The notes below the pieces were generated by a model. The model ran no database searches. It was not told the origin of the DNA and saw only the letters and a list, made by a program, of their open reading frames with translations. A program made the translations under genes and the position numbers. Shown here one piece after another: positions 53,249 to 61,631 of a DNA stretch of 64,000 bases. The stretch is from the NCBI GenBank assembly GCA_963707835.1, contig CAVPRI010000001.1, positions 1,532,837 to 1,596,836 of the forward strand, given 5' to 3'. Numbering within the stretch: the first letter of the stretch is position 1; every line of letters starts with the position of its first letter. Source of the DNA: Bog-473 sp963707835 (lineage in GTDB: Bacteria; Actinomycetota; Acidimicrobiia; Acidimicrobiales; RAAP-2).

Positions 53249-53982
53249 GAGGTCCCGCCAGCGTCGACAGGGTCCGATTCAGGAGCAGGCTCAGGCACTG
53301 AGGAGCTCGGGGCAGGGCCGCTCGCCAGCTCGAAGGGCGGGACGATGCCGCGGCGCCGCACCAGCAGCACATGGAGGCCGGCGATAAGGGCGACCCCGAT
53401 CGGGAGCAGCACGATGTGCCACATCAGCATCTGCCCGAAGTTGAGCACGTTCCACACGGACCCGGCGCCGGTCGCGTTGATGCCGTCCTTTGCCTGCGTG
53501 GAGATCCACTGCGAGTCGAAGTTCTGCTGGGACAGGTACCCGGTGAAGGCAGCGGCGATGGAGACCAGGAAGGAGACCACGCCGGTGGCCCACGTGAGCC
53601 GGCGATTGCCCCGCCAGGCAGCCATGAAGAACTTCCCCCACAGATGGATGACCATGAAGAAGAAGAGGAACTCCACACTCCAGAGATGGAGCGAGTTCAC
53701 GAAGTGCCCGAGAGACGAGACGTGCCACCAGCTGGGTCCCATGAGGGCGAGGATGCAGCCGGTGACGATGACCCAGAACAGGCTGACCACGGTGAGGACC
53801 CCGAAGACATAGATCCACGACGCCATGAAGGAAGGTTGGGCGTCCGGAAGTAGACGGTCGGGTGGGAGGGCCGACTCCGCCGTTCGGCGCACGCGGGCCG
53901 TCCACTGCCTCGAGGTCTCCACGTCTGCCGGAGGCCTGCCGGTAGTCGGGGTTCCCGGTGGCGTCCCCGTGCCGACCGTCAC
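53245..53982 (-). CDS. Cytochrome b N-terminal (b6-type) subunit
   Basis: The 245-residue four-helix protein has the haem-binding pairs expected for cytochrome b: GHFVNSLHLWSVEFLFFFMVIHLWGKFF (helix B) and LMWHIVLLPIGVALIAGLHVLLVRRRG (helix D), with GYLSQQNFDSQWIST between helices. It would transfer electrons between quinol and an acceptor. The order is small protein, cytochrome b, C-terminal-type protein. No Rieske gene is adjacent in the window, so the partner complex is unknown. Confidence 0.88.
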   Translation of the reverse strand: MTVGTGTPPGTPTTGRPPADVETSRQWTARVRRTAESALPPDRLLPDAQPSFMASWIYVFGVLTVVSLFWVIVTGCILALMGPSWWHVSSLGHFVNSLHLWSVEFLFFFMVIHLWGKFFMAAWRGNRRLTWATGVVSFLVSIAAAFTGYLSQQNFDSQWISTQAKDGINATGAGSVWNVLNFGQMLMWHIVLLPIGVALIAGLHVLLVRRRGIVPPFELASGPAPSSSVPEPAPESDPVDAGGTS

Positions 53983-54179
53983 CGGCCCTGACCTCGCTTC
54001 CGCTTTGGGAAGGGAATCGCGATCGCCAGCACGAACACCAGGACCATCAACAAGATCACGGCCAGGTTGGCGACGGAGATCTGGATGAAGCCCCAGTGGA
54101 CGTAGTGCCCGTTCCCGCCGAGATTGACCAGCGCGCCGAGCAGCGTCATCACGTCCATGAGAGGCACGGTAAGCGGCAT
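53979..54179 (-). CDS. Small membrane protein upstream of cytochrome b
   Basis: The 66-residue protein has one helix (VANLAVILLMVLVFVLAIAIPF) and a basic C-terminal tail. Its stop overlaps the cytochrome b start, so it belongs to the same operon and may be a small complex subunit. ATG 54179 or 54158 could be the start. The family is not recognised. Confidence 0.6.
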   Translation of the reverse strand: MPLTVPLMDVMTLLGALVNLGGNGHYVHWGFIQISVANLAVILLMVLVFVLAIAIPFPKRKRGQGR

Positions 54180-54254
54180 GCGGTGCCACCGTCAGGGACC
54201 TTTGTCACAACCTTTGATCCGCGCCAACCTGCCGCAGTCTCGGGCGTGGGTAGA

Positions 54255-55034
54255 TCAGCGCAACGAGGCCCGCCAGCAGTACGAGCGCATGGGGACTTCG
54301 ATGACGTCGTGTACAGCGAACTGGTCGAGCCGGTCGAGATAGCGGCTCATGGCTTCGAGCCGCTCTCGCCGCGCACTCTCCTCCAGGGTGATGACGGCGC
54401 TGTAGGTGGCCGCCAGTGCGACCAGGTCGGACTTCGTCATCATCCTCGTCCATTCGAACAGCTTCGTCTCTGGTTCGACGAAGGGGTCTTCCCCGGCGGC
54501 GTCGGGTCGGACCACGTGGCGCCGCCCGCGAAATGCGTCGAGCTCGGTCGACTGCTCCGCACTCAACTTGATTCCCCCGGCCCACAGCGTCCGCATCCAG
54601 TCGACGGTGCGATCAGTTCCCGTCCACGCCAGCGCCAGGCGCCCGCCGGGGCGAAGGACACGAGCGACCTCGGGGACGGCGAGCGACTCGTCCACCCAGT
54701 GCCACGCCGACTGAGCAGCCACGAGGTCGACCGACGCATCGGGCACCGGGATCCTCTCGGCACGCCCGTCGAGAACGACCACGCCGTGAGTGGCGGCATC
54801 GAGCACGGCACGCATGCGGGAATCGGGCTCGCACGCCGTGACGTGGAGGCCCCGGGCGGCGAGCAGCCGGGTCAGGATGCCAGTGCCGGCACCCAGCTCG
54901 AGGACCTCGCGGGCTCCCTCGGGGACCAGCCAGGCGAGAACGTCGGAGGGCGGGGCCGGCCGGAGGCGGTCGTACTCGTCGGCCACAGCGCCGAAGGAAC
55001 GGCTCCGCAGGGTCGTCGTCGCATCCTGCTGCAC
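54255..55034 (-). CDS. Class I SAM-dependent methyltransferase
   Basis: The 259-residue protein has motif I VLELGAGTGILTRLLAARG, the acidic loop CEPDSRMRAV, and DASVDLVAAQSAWHWVDES as motif IV, followed by VLRPGGRLALAW. This pattern matches the UbiE/Tam-like group acting on small molecules. The substrate is unknown. It sits next to the cytochrome b operon but is not overlapping. Confidence 0.9.
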   Translation of the reverse strand: MQQDATTTLRSRSFGAVADEYDRLRPAPPSDVLAWLVPEGAREVLELGAGTGILTRLLAARGLHVTACEPDSRMRAVLDAATHGVVVLDGRAERIPVPDASVDLVAAQSAWHWVDESLAVPEVARVLRPGGRLALAWTGTDRTVDWMRTLWAGGIKLSAEQSTELDAFRGRRHVVRPDAAGEDPFVEPETKLFEWTRMMTKSDLVALAATYSAVITLEESARRERLEAMSRYLDRLDQFAVHDVIEVPMRSYCWRASLR

Positions 55035-55153
55035 GGTGGCAATCTAGCGACGCATTCTTCTGCCTCGCCCGGGCAAACATGCCCATCCGGGCAGGTGGCG
55101 GGCAGGTGGGAGCCTTCAGCCCGGGTGGCCCGGCGCGATAGGATGGCGGTCAC

Positions 55154-55225
55154 GCGGAAGTGGCGCAGCGGTAGCGCATCACCTTGCCAAGGTGAGGGTC
55201 GCGGGTTCGAATCCCGTCTTCCGCT
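55154..55225 (+). tRNA. tRNA-Gly (anticodon GCC)
   Basis: The acceptor stem GCGGAAG pairs with CTTCCGC, with a T discriminator at 55225. The anticodon loop CTTGCCAAG carries GCC, and the T-arm contains GGTTCGAATCC. CCA is not encoded. The gene borders a decayed island on its 3' side. Confidence 0.96.
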
Positions 55226-55508
55226 CTCGGTCTCGCAGCAGGTCAGAGGGTATTTGTGGCGCGGAAAGCGCTGACCCGCTCGGCAGAGATCCACATTTCG
55301 TCCGTCGCAGTCCTCGCAGGAGTTGTTTTCATCGTCGGCGTGCACCTGGAGGATCGACAGCAGCGAGAGGCGGCAGGCGAGAGCTTCTGGACCACCAGTT
55401 TGACTACCTGTGTGGGTCCGCGTGAGATTTGCGATTCAGGATGGGATTCCTATTCCCGCTTCAACAGGTTGCAACCACAGCGGGGGACCTCATTCTGAGA
55501 GATGAGGG
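55226..55508. other. 3' flank of tRNA-Gly, no supported gene
   Basis: One GTG-started frame of 80 codons from 55256 contains a hydrophobic stretch (ISSVAVLAGVVFIVGV) but has no convincing ribosome site or family. I see no copy of the tRNA 3' end further downstream that would mark an attachment site. The region is lower in GC than its neighbours. Confidence 0.4.
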
Positions 55509-56154
55509 ATGACATACCTGTCAAGCACTGGGTATTTGGCCGAGGACGATTTCTGGCAGTTCTTCTGGACGGCAGACGACTCCTGGTTTCCCACGATCAT
55601 CGAAGCCGTCTTCGCCGAAATGGAGCGGGTGGGAATCGCTCATACGGGTGATGCTCCCTTCAACCAACTCGAAGAGCGACCCAATCAAGATGTTCAGTGA
55701 AGATCGCATCGCGTTGGAAGTGATCGGTCCTGTCATGGTCGCGAAGGAATCACAAGAACTCCATGCGAACGTGGTGGCGCCCTTGCTGCGGTTGCTATAG
55801 GGAAGGGCGGGATAAGAAGGAGTGGAGTCGACTTATCAAGAGGCACTGGGAGAAGTGACGGCTGATCCTGGCGATTCAATCACCAACGTTGGGACCGCGG
55901 TCCAAGATGCACTTCGACTCATTGGTTATGAGGGTCGAGACCTGTCGCATCTCGCTCAACAAGCGGCAAATGCGGGGCTATTGAACGGGTACGACGTCAA
56001 ACTTGTTGATGTCGACTGGATCGGAGCCGACCGAAGCCAATCGGGAGACACCCACACAGCTCGGGCTGCCCTCGCTGACGATGCTTGGCTGGCTGTTCAC
56101 GTTGGAGGCGCACTGATATTGAGACTAACCAGCGGGAATCCCAGACGCCGTTAG
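55509..56154 (+). pseudogene. Broken HEPN/abortive-infection-like gene
   Basis: Three pieces lie in order: MTYLSSTGYLAEDDFWQFFW onward (55509-55700), MFSEDRIALEVIGPV to VVAPLLRLL in another frame from 55690 to a TAG at 55798, and, after a second in-frame TAA, YQEALGEVTADPGDSITNVG to DAWLAVHVGGALILRL. The last part has the pattern ADRSQSGDTHTAR-ALADDAWLAVH that I associate with Abi_C/HEPN-like proteins, some of which act in phage defence. One frameshift and two stops make it a pseudogene. The link to defence is recall, not proof. Confidence 0.55.
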
Positions 56155-56177
56155 GAGGCGGATCACACCGACTCGGC

Positions 56178-56347
56178 CTAGGTCATTTCGAGGGCTGCGG
56201 CCAGCGCTGCCTTGGCGCTGGGAAACAGGTGTCCGTACCGATCCGAAGCGACGCGGATCGTGCTGTCCCCAACTGATCCTTCACTTCTTCCAAGTGCCGA
56301 CCCTTTTCGATCAGAAGCGCCGCACTGGCGGCGTGATCCCGGTCCAT
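56178..56347 (-). pseudogene. Tyrosine integrase C-terminal remnant
   Basis: The minus strand encodes the last ~57 residues of a phage-type integrase: DHAASAALLIEKGRHLEEVK, QLGDSTIRVASDRYGHLFPS (with the nucleophilic Tyr) and a short Ala-rich tail. The box-II His is replaced by Asp (GDS for GHS). A missing G in a GGGG run shifts the frame between QL and GDS. The rest of the gene is absent. With the nearby tRNA-Gly it marks a former integrated element. Confidence 0.75.
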
Positions 56348-56435
56348 GTCGCTATGGTTGTCAAATTGGCAAAAGGGGGGAATCGTGGATCCCAGTCGTT
56401 TCGCGGCATATCGGCCCCATCACTGGGTTCGAAAA

Positions 56436-57467
56436 ATGACTGCTTGGAGGCTGGCCCGTTCGCTGACCCGCTCCGTGCTCGTCATGCTCTTCGTGGCCGG
56501 CGCCTTCTTGACCGTGTCCTCTTTGCCTGCATCCGCGGCCCAAGCCGGCATGACGAAGTGGCAGCAAGCGGCACTCCTCCAACCGCCGTCAGGGCAGCTC
56601 GGTCTCGGGGACATCGGGTGGTTTGACGCTCGGCACTCGCTCTATTTGTACGCCGATACCCATGACGGTCGCCTGTTGGTCGTACATGGTCGATCCGTCA
56701 AGGAGGTTTCGGGCCTGCAGCTACCCGCCGGCGTCGTCAGCGACCCATCAAGCGAGTTCGCGTGGGTCGGCGACAGCGACAGCACACTCAAGGTCATCGA
56801 TCTCAAGACGCTACAGATCACCCAGACGATCGCGACCGGCGGGCAGGGCAAGGTCGATGAAGTCGCCGACGACACCAAGGATCACATCCTCATCGCCACG
56901 AACCCCGACGACTCTCCTCCCTTCTTGACGCTCGTCTCGACGGCGCCAACGCGGCATGTTCTCGCCAAGGTTCCGCTTCCAAGTGCCCAAAAGATCGAAC
57001 AGCCCATCTGGGATCCAACCACGGATCTCTTCACAGTCGACGTGCCCCAGGCGACAGGAGCTCCGGGCGGTGAAGTCGTCGTCGTCAGCCCGAAGAAAGC
57101 GGCCATCGTGCACACCTTCACCTTGACGTCATGCGATCCCAGCGGAGCGGTGTTGGGGAGCGGCGGCAGTCTCTTGATTGCGTGTGATTCCTCGGCGCTC
57201 GTGATCAACGCCAAGAACGGAGCGATCCGGGCGACGATCAGTACGGCAGGAGGGGCCGATGAGGTTGCGTATGACGCTAAGACCCGCCAATACTTCGGGG
57301 CCAGGTTGGGCGGGGGCCTCTTTGTCATCGACGCCACAACGAACAAGCTGGTTCAGACCATTCCGAGCCCGGTGCTGTCGCACTCTGTTGCCGTCGACGC
57401 GGCCTCCAGCGAAGTGTTCCTTCCAGAATTGCACGTGGGAATCATCGTGCTTCGACCATCGCGCTAG
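56436..57467 (+). CDS. Secreted YVTN/NHL-type beta-propeller protein
   Basis: The ~343-residue protein has a signal peptide (LVMLFVAGAFLTVSSLPASAA) and repeated blades: SDSTLKVIDLKTLQITQTI, GGEVVVVSPKKAAIVHTF, SSALVINAKNGAIRATI and GGLFVIDATTNKLVQTI. This is a seven-bladed YVTN-like propeller, usually a binding scaffold outside the cell. ATG 56436 is preferred for the signal; an in-frame ATG at 56346 exists. No ribosome site is clear. Confidence 0.85.
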   Translation: MTAWRLARSLTRSVLVMLFVAGAFLTVSSLPASAAQAGMTKWQQAALLQPPSGQLGLGDIGWFDARHSLYLYADTHDGRLLVVHGRSVKEVSGLQLPAGVVSDPSSEFAWVGDSDSTLKVIDLKTLQITQTIATGGQGKVDEVADDTKDHILIATNPDDSPPFLTLVSTAPTRHVLAKVPLPSAQKIEQPIWDPTTDLFTVDVPQATGAPGGEVVVVSPKKAAIVHTFTLTSCDPSGAVLGSGGSLLIACDSSALVINAKNGAIRATISTAGGADEVAYDAKTRQYFGARLGGGLFVIDATTNKLVQTIPSPVLSHSVAVDAASSEVFLPELHVGIIVLRPSR

Positions 57468-57614
57468 AGCGAGAGCGTTGGGCATTTCACGGAAGACCGA
57501 TCACCGGATGCCCGAGCGACTCCCGGAGCACCCGCGCTCGCGTGGTGGCTGCAACATCAGGCCGATTCGCCATCGGTCTCCCTGTCTGTTCGGTTCGCCC
57601 GGCGACGCGTCGGG

Positions 57615-58343
57615 TCAGATGTGGAAGCCGCCGTCCACGGCGAGCACTTGCCCCGTGACGTAGGCCGCCTGGTCGGACGCGAGGTAGAGGCAGGCGGCAG
57701 CGACTTCCAAGAGGCGCCCCGGGCGTGGGATCGCGAGCATGCCACCCAAGACCTCATCGGTTCTCGCGTAAGCAGGGGAGGTCTCGAGCACCGCGGGACT
57801 GACGACGTTTGCCGTGATCCCGGAGGGCCCGGTCTCGGTCGCGAGCACCTGCACGAAGGAGGTGAGCGCGTCTCGTGCTGCCTGTACCGCCCCATGGTTG
57901 CGTCGCGGTCGGGACCCGGCACCGACATTCAGTGCGATGAGCCTTCCGAACTTGCGCTCGGCCATCGACGGGACCAGGAGCCGGGTGAGGTAGAAGAAGG
58001 ACGAGCAGTTCGTGTCGATGACCCGATGCCAGTCCTCGATCGACGTGTCGACGACGAGCCGGTGTGGCCGGACCTCACCGGCGTGGACGAGCACGTCAAT
58101 GCCGCCGAGGGTTGACGTGCAGGCCTCGACCAGCATGCTGACCCGCACGGGGTCGGTGAGATCTCCGAACACGCCCGCTCCGCCGACGCCGTGGGCGCGA
58201 ACCTCGGTGGCGACAGACTCGGCTCGGTCGCCGTCTTCCCGGGAGTGGATCGCAACGTTGGCGCCCTCAGCGGCGAACGCGAGAGCGATGGCGCGACCGA
58301 CGTCGTCGTCGCCGTCTGTCACCAGGACGGTACGACTGTGCAC
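57615..58343 (-). CDS. SDR-fold protein with degenerate catalytic and cofactor motifs
   Basis: The ~242-residue protein has the short-chain dehydrogenase fold (IDVLVHAGEVRPHRLV, GPSGITANVVSPAVLETS, YLASDQAAYVTGQVLAVDGG). The cofactor motif TGxxxGIG is changed to TDGDDDVG, and the catalytic YxxxK position reads HGAVQ. It is therefore probably not a normal NAD(P) oxidoreductase. GTG 58343 is chosen; longer starts overlap the upstream amidohydrolase. Confidence 0.8.
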   Translation of the reverse strand: MHSRTVLVTDGDDDVGRAIALAFAAEGANVAIHSREDGDRAESVATEVRAHGVGGAGVFGDLTDPVRVSMLVEACTSTLGGIDVLVHAGEVRPHRLVVDTSIEDWHRVIDTNCSSFFYLTRLLVPSMAERKFGRLIALNVGAGSRPRRNHGAVQAARDALTSFVQVLATETGPSGITANVVSPAVLETSPAYARTDEVLGGMLAIPRPGRLLEVAAACLYLASDQAAYVTGQVLAVDGGFHI

Positions 58344-58386
58344 GTCGCTCAATGAAGCGACCTGAGTCCCGGAAGTGGCCCGCTGG

Positions 58387-60066
58387 TCACCGCCGGGCGC
58401 CGCCGGCCCGCAGGAGGCGGCCGGCTCGGGCGACCTCGGACTCCCCATGCGCGGTGAGCACCTCGCCGTTCACGATCGTGGCGAGGAAGCCGTTCGCCCG
58501 CTGGACCAACCGGGGGGCGCCGGCCGGGAGGTCGTGCACGAGCTCCGGCATCTGGGGCGCCACGGTCTCGGGGTCGAAGATCGTGATGTCGGCAGCGAAG
58601 CCTTCTTGCAGCACGCCGCGGTCCGCCAGCTTGAAGATGGAGGCGGGTCGGCTCGTGATCATCGCCACCGCCTCCTCGAGGGTGATGGCCTGACGTTCCC
58701 GGACCCAGTAGGCGAGGAGATGGGACTGGATCGAGAAGTCGATGATCTCGGTGACGTGGGCACCCGAATCCGAGAAGGTCATGGCCGTGTTCGGGTTCTT
58801 CAACAGCTCGACTACCTGATCCTCGGGCGGATCGCTGAAGTACTGGAGGAAGTAGAGATCGAGGTCGTGGTCGAGTGCTAGCTCGATCATGAGTTCGGCG
58901 GGTTCGACCCCTCGCTCGCCGGCCATTTCTCCGACGGTCCGGTTCGGCAGGTAGGGGGAGGTCATGACCTCGAGCCACTGGTAGTTCGGCCGAGACTGCT
59001 GCGCGCCGTACCGGGCGCCGTAGTCGCCGTGGGTGGCAGCGTGCACGAGGCGGGCCCGGACGACGGGGTCCTCGAGGAGTCGCTTCTGTTCCTCGAGCGG
59101 TCGACCGCGTACCTCCTGCCACTCGGGAAGGATGTCAAACACCAGCTTGGTCTTGAACGACTGGACCTGGCACAGGCCGCGGCAGTGGGTGAGCCCGTGC
59201 ATGCGTCCACCGCGAGCGACGGTCTGGTCGATGAGTCGTGTGTCGGGGTTGTTGCCCACACCGAAGGCGATCGGCACGCCCGTCGACAACGCAAGCCGTT
59301 GGATGCGACGTTCGTAGTCGTCGCGCTCCTCGGGCGTCGCGAAGGGCGCTTCCCCCGCGAGCTGGAACGCCGCGGTGCTCTCCTGACCGACGAGCTCCAC
59401 CAGCGAGACCACCTCGTCCCAGGTCGCTTGGCGGGATGCGACCGGGCGGTCGTCAGAGGTCGTGTGCGACCGGCTGCGTGACGTGGTGAAGCCGACCGCA
59501 CCTGCTCGCAACGCGCTGCGCAGTTCGGCCGCCATCGCCTCGAGGTCGTCGTGAGTGGCGGCACTGGTGAACGCCCGTTCACCCATCGCCCACGTCCGCA
59601 GGGCGGAGTGACCAATCGAGGCGGCGTAGTTGATGCCCTTCGGCTGGGCGTCGACCGCATCGAGGAACTCGGCGAAGTCGGACCACGTCCAGTCGATGCC
59701 GGCTTCCATCGCCGCGGCCGCGATGTCTTCGGCCCGCTCGAGGTTGCGAACGACGAGAGCCTTCTCGCCCGGGCGCGCCGGCGCGAGCGTGAACCCGCAG
59801 TTGCCCATGACCGCGGTGGTGACGCCGTGCCAGCACGAAGGGCTGCCGAGCTCGTCCCAGAAGACCTGGGCGTCCATGTGGGTGTGAGCGTCGACGAAAC
59901 CCGGCGCCACGATGTGGCCCTCGGCATCGAACTCCTCGAGACCCGGGTCGTCGATCGTGCCGATGACGGCGATGACGCCACCCGCGACGGCGACATCGGC
60001 TCGACGGCGGGTTGCGCCCGTCCCGTCGATTATCGTCCCATTGCGTATGACGAGGTCGTAGGTCAT
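58387..60066 (-). CDS. N-acyl-D-amino-acid deacylase-like amidohydrolase
   Basis: The 559-residue metal-dependent hydrolase begins MTYDLVIRNGTIIDGTGATR, then VAPGFVDAHTHMDAQVFWD (metal HxH), GVTTAVMGNCGFTLAP, and later TFSDSGAHVTEI. It resembles D-aminoacylases, which release D-amino acids from N-acyl forms. It neighbours two amidohydrolase-2 genes and a TetR regulator, so it may be part of a catabolic cluster. Confidence 0.9.
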   Translation of the reverse strand: MTYDLVIRNGTIIDGTGATRRRADVAVAGGVIAVIGTIDDPGLEEFDAEGHIVAPGFVDAHTHMDAQVFWDELGSPSCWHGVTTAVMGNCGFTLAPARPGEKALVVRNLERAEDIAAAAMEAGIDWTWSDFAEFLDAVDAQPKGINYAASIGHSALRTWAMGERAFTSAATHDDLEAMAAELRSALRAGAVGFTTSRSRSHTTSDDRPVASRQATWDEVVSLVELVGQESTAAFQLAGEAPFATPEERDDYERRIQRLALSTGVPIAFGVGNNPDTRLIDQTVARGGRMHGLTHCRGLCQVQSFKTKLVFDILPEWQEVRGRPLEEQKRLLEDPVVRARLVHAATHGDYGARYGAQQSRPNYQWLEVMTSPYLPNRTVGEMAGERGVEPAELMIELALDHDLDLYFLQYFSDPPEDQVVELLKNPNTAMTFSDSGAHVTEIIDFSIQSHLLAYWVRERQAITLEEAVAMITSRPASIFKLADRGVLQEGFAADITIFDPETVAPQMPELVHDLPAGAPRLVQRANGFLATIVNGEVLTAHGESEVARAGRLLRAGGARR

Positions 60067-60073
60067 CGGAGGC

Positions 60074-61462
60074 CTAAACCGCGAACCGGCTGAGCTCGCG
60101 CTCGACGAGCGGCACGACCTCCGCGATCTTCTCGTCACCCTCCCACGGCTTCAGGTAGCCGCCGCGCGCGTCGAAGTTGTCGATGAGCGCTTGGGATACC
60201 TGCGGGTCTTGTGGTGTGAGCTCCTCGATGGTGGGCCCGATGCGCGCGGCGATCGCGGCCAAACGGTCTCGGTCGAGCCCAGAGAAGCGGATCGCGTTCT
60301 CACCGAGCATGGCGCGGACCTCGTGCTCCGGGACTCCTTGGAAGGCATCCTGGATCCATTCCTTCGTGTGGGGCCAGGTGCTCTCGAAGTGTGGGTAGTC
60401 GCGGCCGAACAAGATGGTGTCGACGCCGATTTCGTGCCGTCGCTCGATCTCGACCTTGTGCACGAACGACGCCCCGGCGAGGCAGTTCTCGCGCCAGTAC
60501 TCGCTCGGGCGACGGCGTGCCGGAACCTCGTCGCGTCGCTCGTCGAAGATCCGATCGAGGGCAGCGAGGGTGGCAGGGATCCAGTCGAGCCGGATCTCGG
60601 TCAGCATCAGCCGGAGTCCGGGATGCCGATCGAAGACCCCGCCGAGTGCGAGCTGCCACAGCGGCCGACGTGAAGCGACGTTGCGGTTCGTGAACCAGGT
60701 GAAGAAGTCGGCCGCTTCCTGCGGCACCGCGCTGGCGTGGCGCTGCATCGCCTCGACATCTGAGCAGCCGGCCGCCTCGGCCGCGGCGGCGTAGATCTCC
60801 TCGAGCTTGGCGAACACGATGCCTTGCTGAACCCCGAAGCCCGCGTGCACAACGATCGCGATGCCGCGTTCGTCGCACGCGGCCCAGTAAGGCTCCCACG
60901 ATGCGTCGGACAGCGGGGCGAGCGCGGGATGGGTCATGTAGTGGGGTCCGTACGTCGCGGCGAACCCGTGGTCCGCGATCCAATGGATCTCGGCCACGGC
61001 CGCTTCGATGTCGACGCACGGCCCAACCGCGGCAGTCAGCAGGAATCGATCGGCAGCGAACCCGAACGTGTCGGCAGCCCAGCGGTTCCACGCCTTGGCC
61101 CCGGCGTCCCAGGCGTCGAGGGCGTATTGACGGTTCGTCCCGTTGTGGAAGAGGTCGCCGAGGCGTCCGTCGCCGTGGAAGACGTACTCCGCCGCGACCC
61201 CCTCGCGGTCCATGTCGGCCATGCGGAGGACGGGATCGTGCAGGCCGTGCCACCCGTCGCGGTGGATGGCGGAGTGCTCTTCGAACGGTGCGAGCTGTTC
61301 CTTACGCGCCCCGAGCACCGATGTGGCGACCGGATAGATCTCGTTGTCCCGGCGGAGGTCGGGCAGGAGGTCGTGGAACTTCGCCGGGAGGTACTCAGGC
61401 CACAGCTCCTTCGGCATACCCGCGTGACTGTCCGACGACACAACGACGAGTCGATTTCCCAT
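60074..61462 (-). CDS. Amidohydrolase-2 family metal-dependent hydrolase
   Basis: The 462-residue TIM-barrel hydrolase has VVSSDSHAGMPKELWPEYL at the start, HAGFGVQQG in mid-sequence and TILFGRDYPHFESTWPHT at the C-terminal metal site. The family includes ACMSD-like decarboxylases. It is related to the gene at 62955 and lies 7 bp from the D-aminoacylase-like gene, so they are probably co-transcribed. The substrate is unknown. Confidence 0.9.
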   Translation of the reverse strand: MGNRLVVVSSDSHAGMPKELWPEYLPAKFHDLLPDLRRDNEIYPVATSVLGARKEQLAPFEEHSAIHRDGWHGLHDPVLRMADMDREGVAAEYVFHGDGRLGDLFHNGTNRQYALDAWDAGAKAWNRWAADTFGFAADRFLLTAAVGPCVDIEAAVAEIHWIADHGFAATYGPHYMTHPALAPLSDASWEPYWAACDERGIAIVVHAGFGVQQGIVFAKLEEIYAAAAEAAGCSDVEAMQRHASAVPQEAADFFTWFTNRNVASRRPLWQLALGGVFDRHPGLRLMLTEIRLDWIPATLAALDRIFDERRDEVPARRRPSEYWRENCLAGASFVHKVEIERRHEIGVDTILFGRDYPHFESTWPHTKEWIQDAFQGVPEHEVRAMLGENAIRFSGLDRDRLAAIAARIGPTIEELTPQDPQVSQALIDNFDARGGYLKPWEGDEKIAEVVPLVERELSRFAV

Positions 61463-61631
61463 TACATCTCCTCGGCTGGCGTGAGTGGCTCGTGCCAGCC
61501 GACCTTATACGGCCGTCCGCGGCAAGTCGAATGTTTGGCCCATATGCGTACGGTGCGCAATGGTCAGTGCCGAGCGATCCGAGCATAGGGGTCATCGCCG
61601 GCACGACACCGGCCGCAGTAGCGTCGCTCGG

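Noticed and set aside
55256..55498. 80-codon frame after tRNA-Gly as a real membrane protein
   Set aside because: It lacks a ribosome site and a family, and the sequence after the hydrophobic stretch looks non-coding; described only as part of the gap.
55154..56435. Attachment repeat of tRNA-Gly downstream of the island
   Set aside because: I found only a short GGGTTCGA match near 56400; that is too short to be called a duplicated tRNA end.
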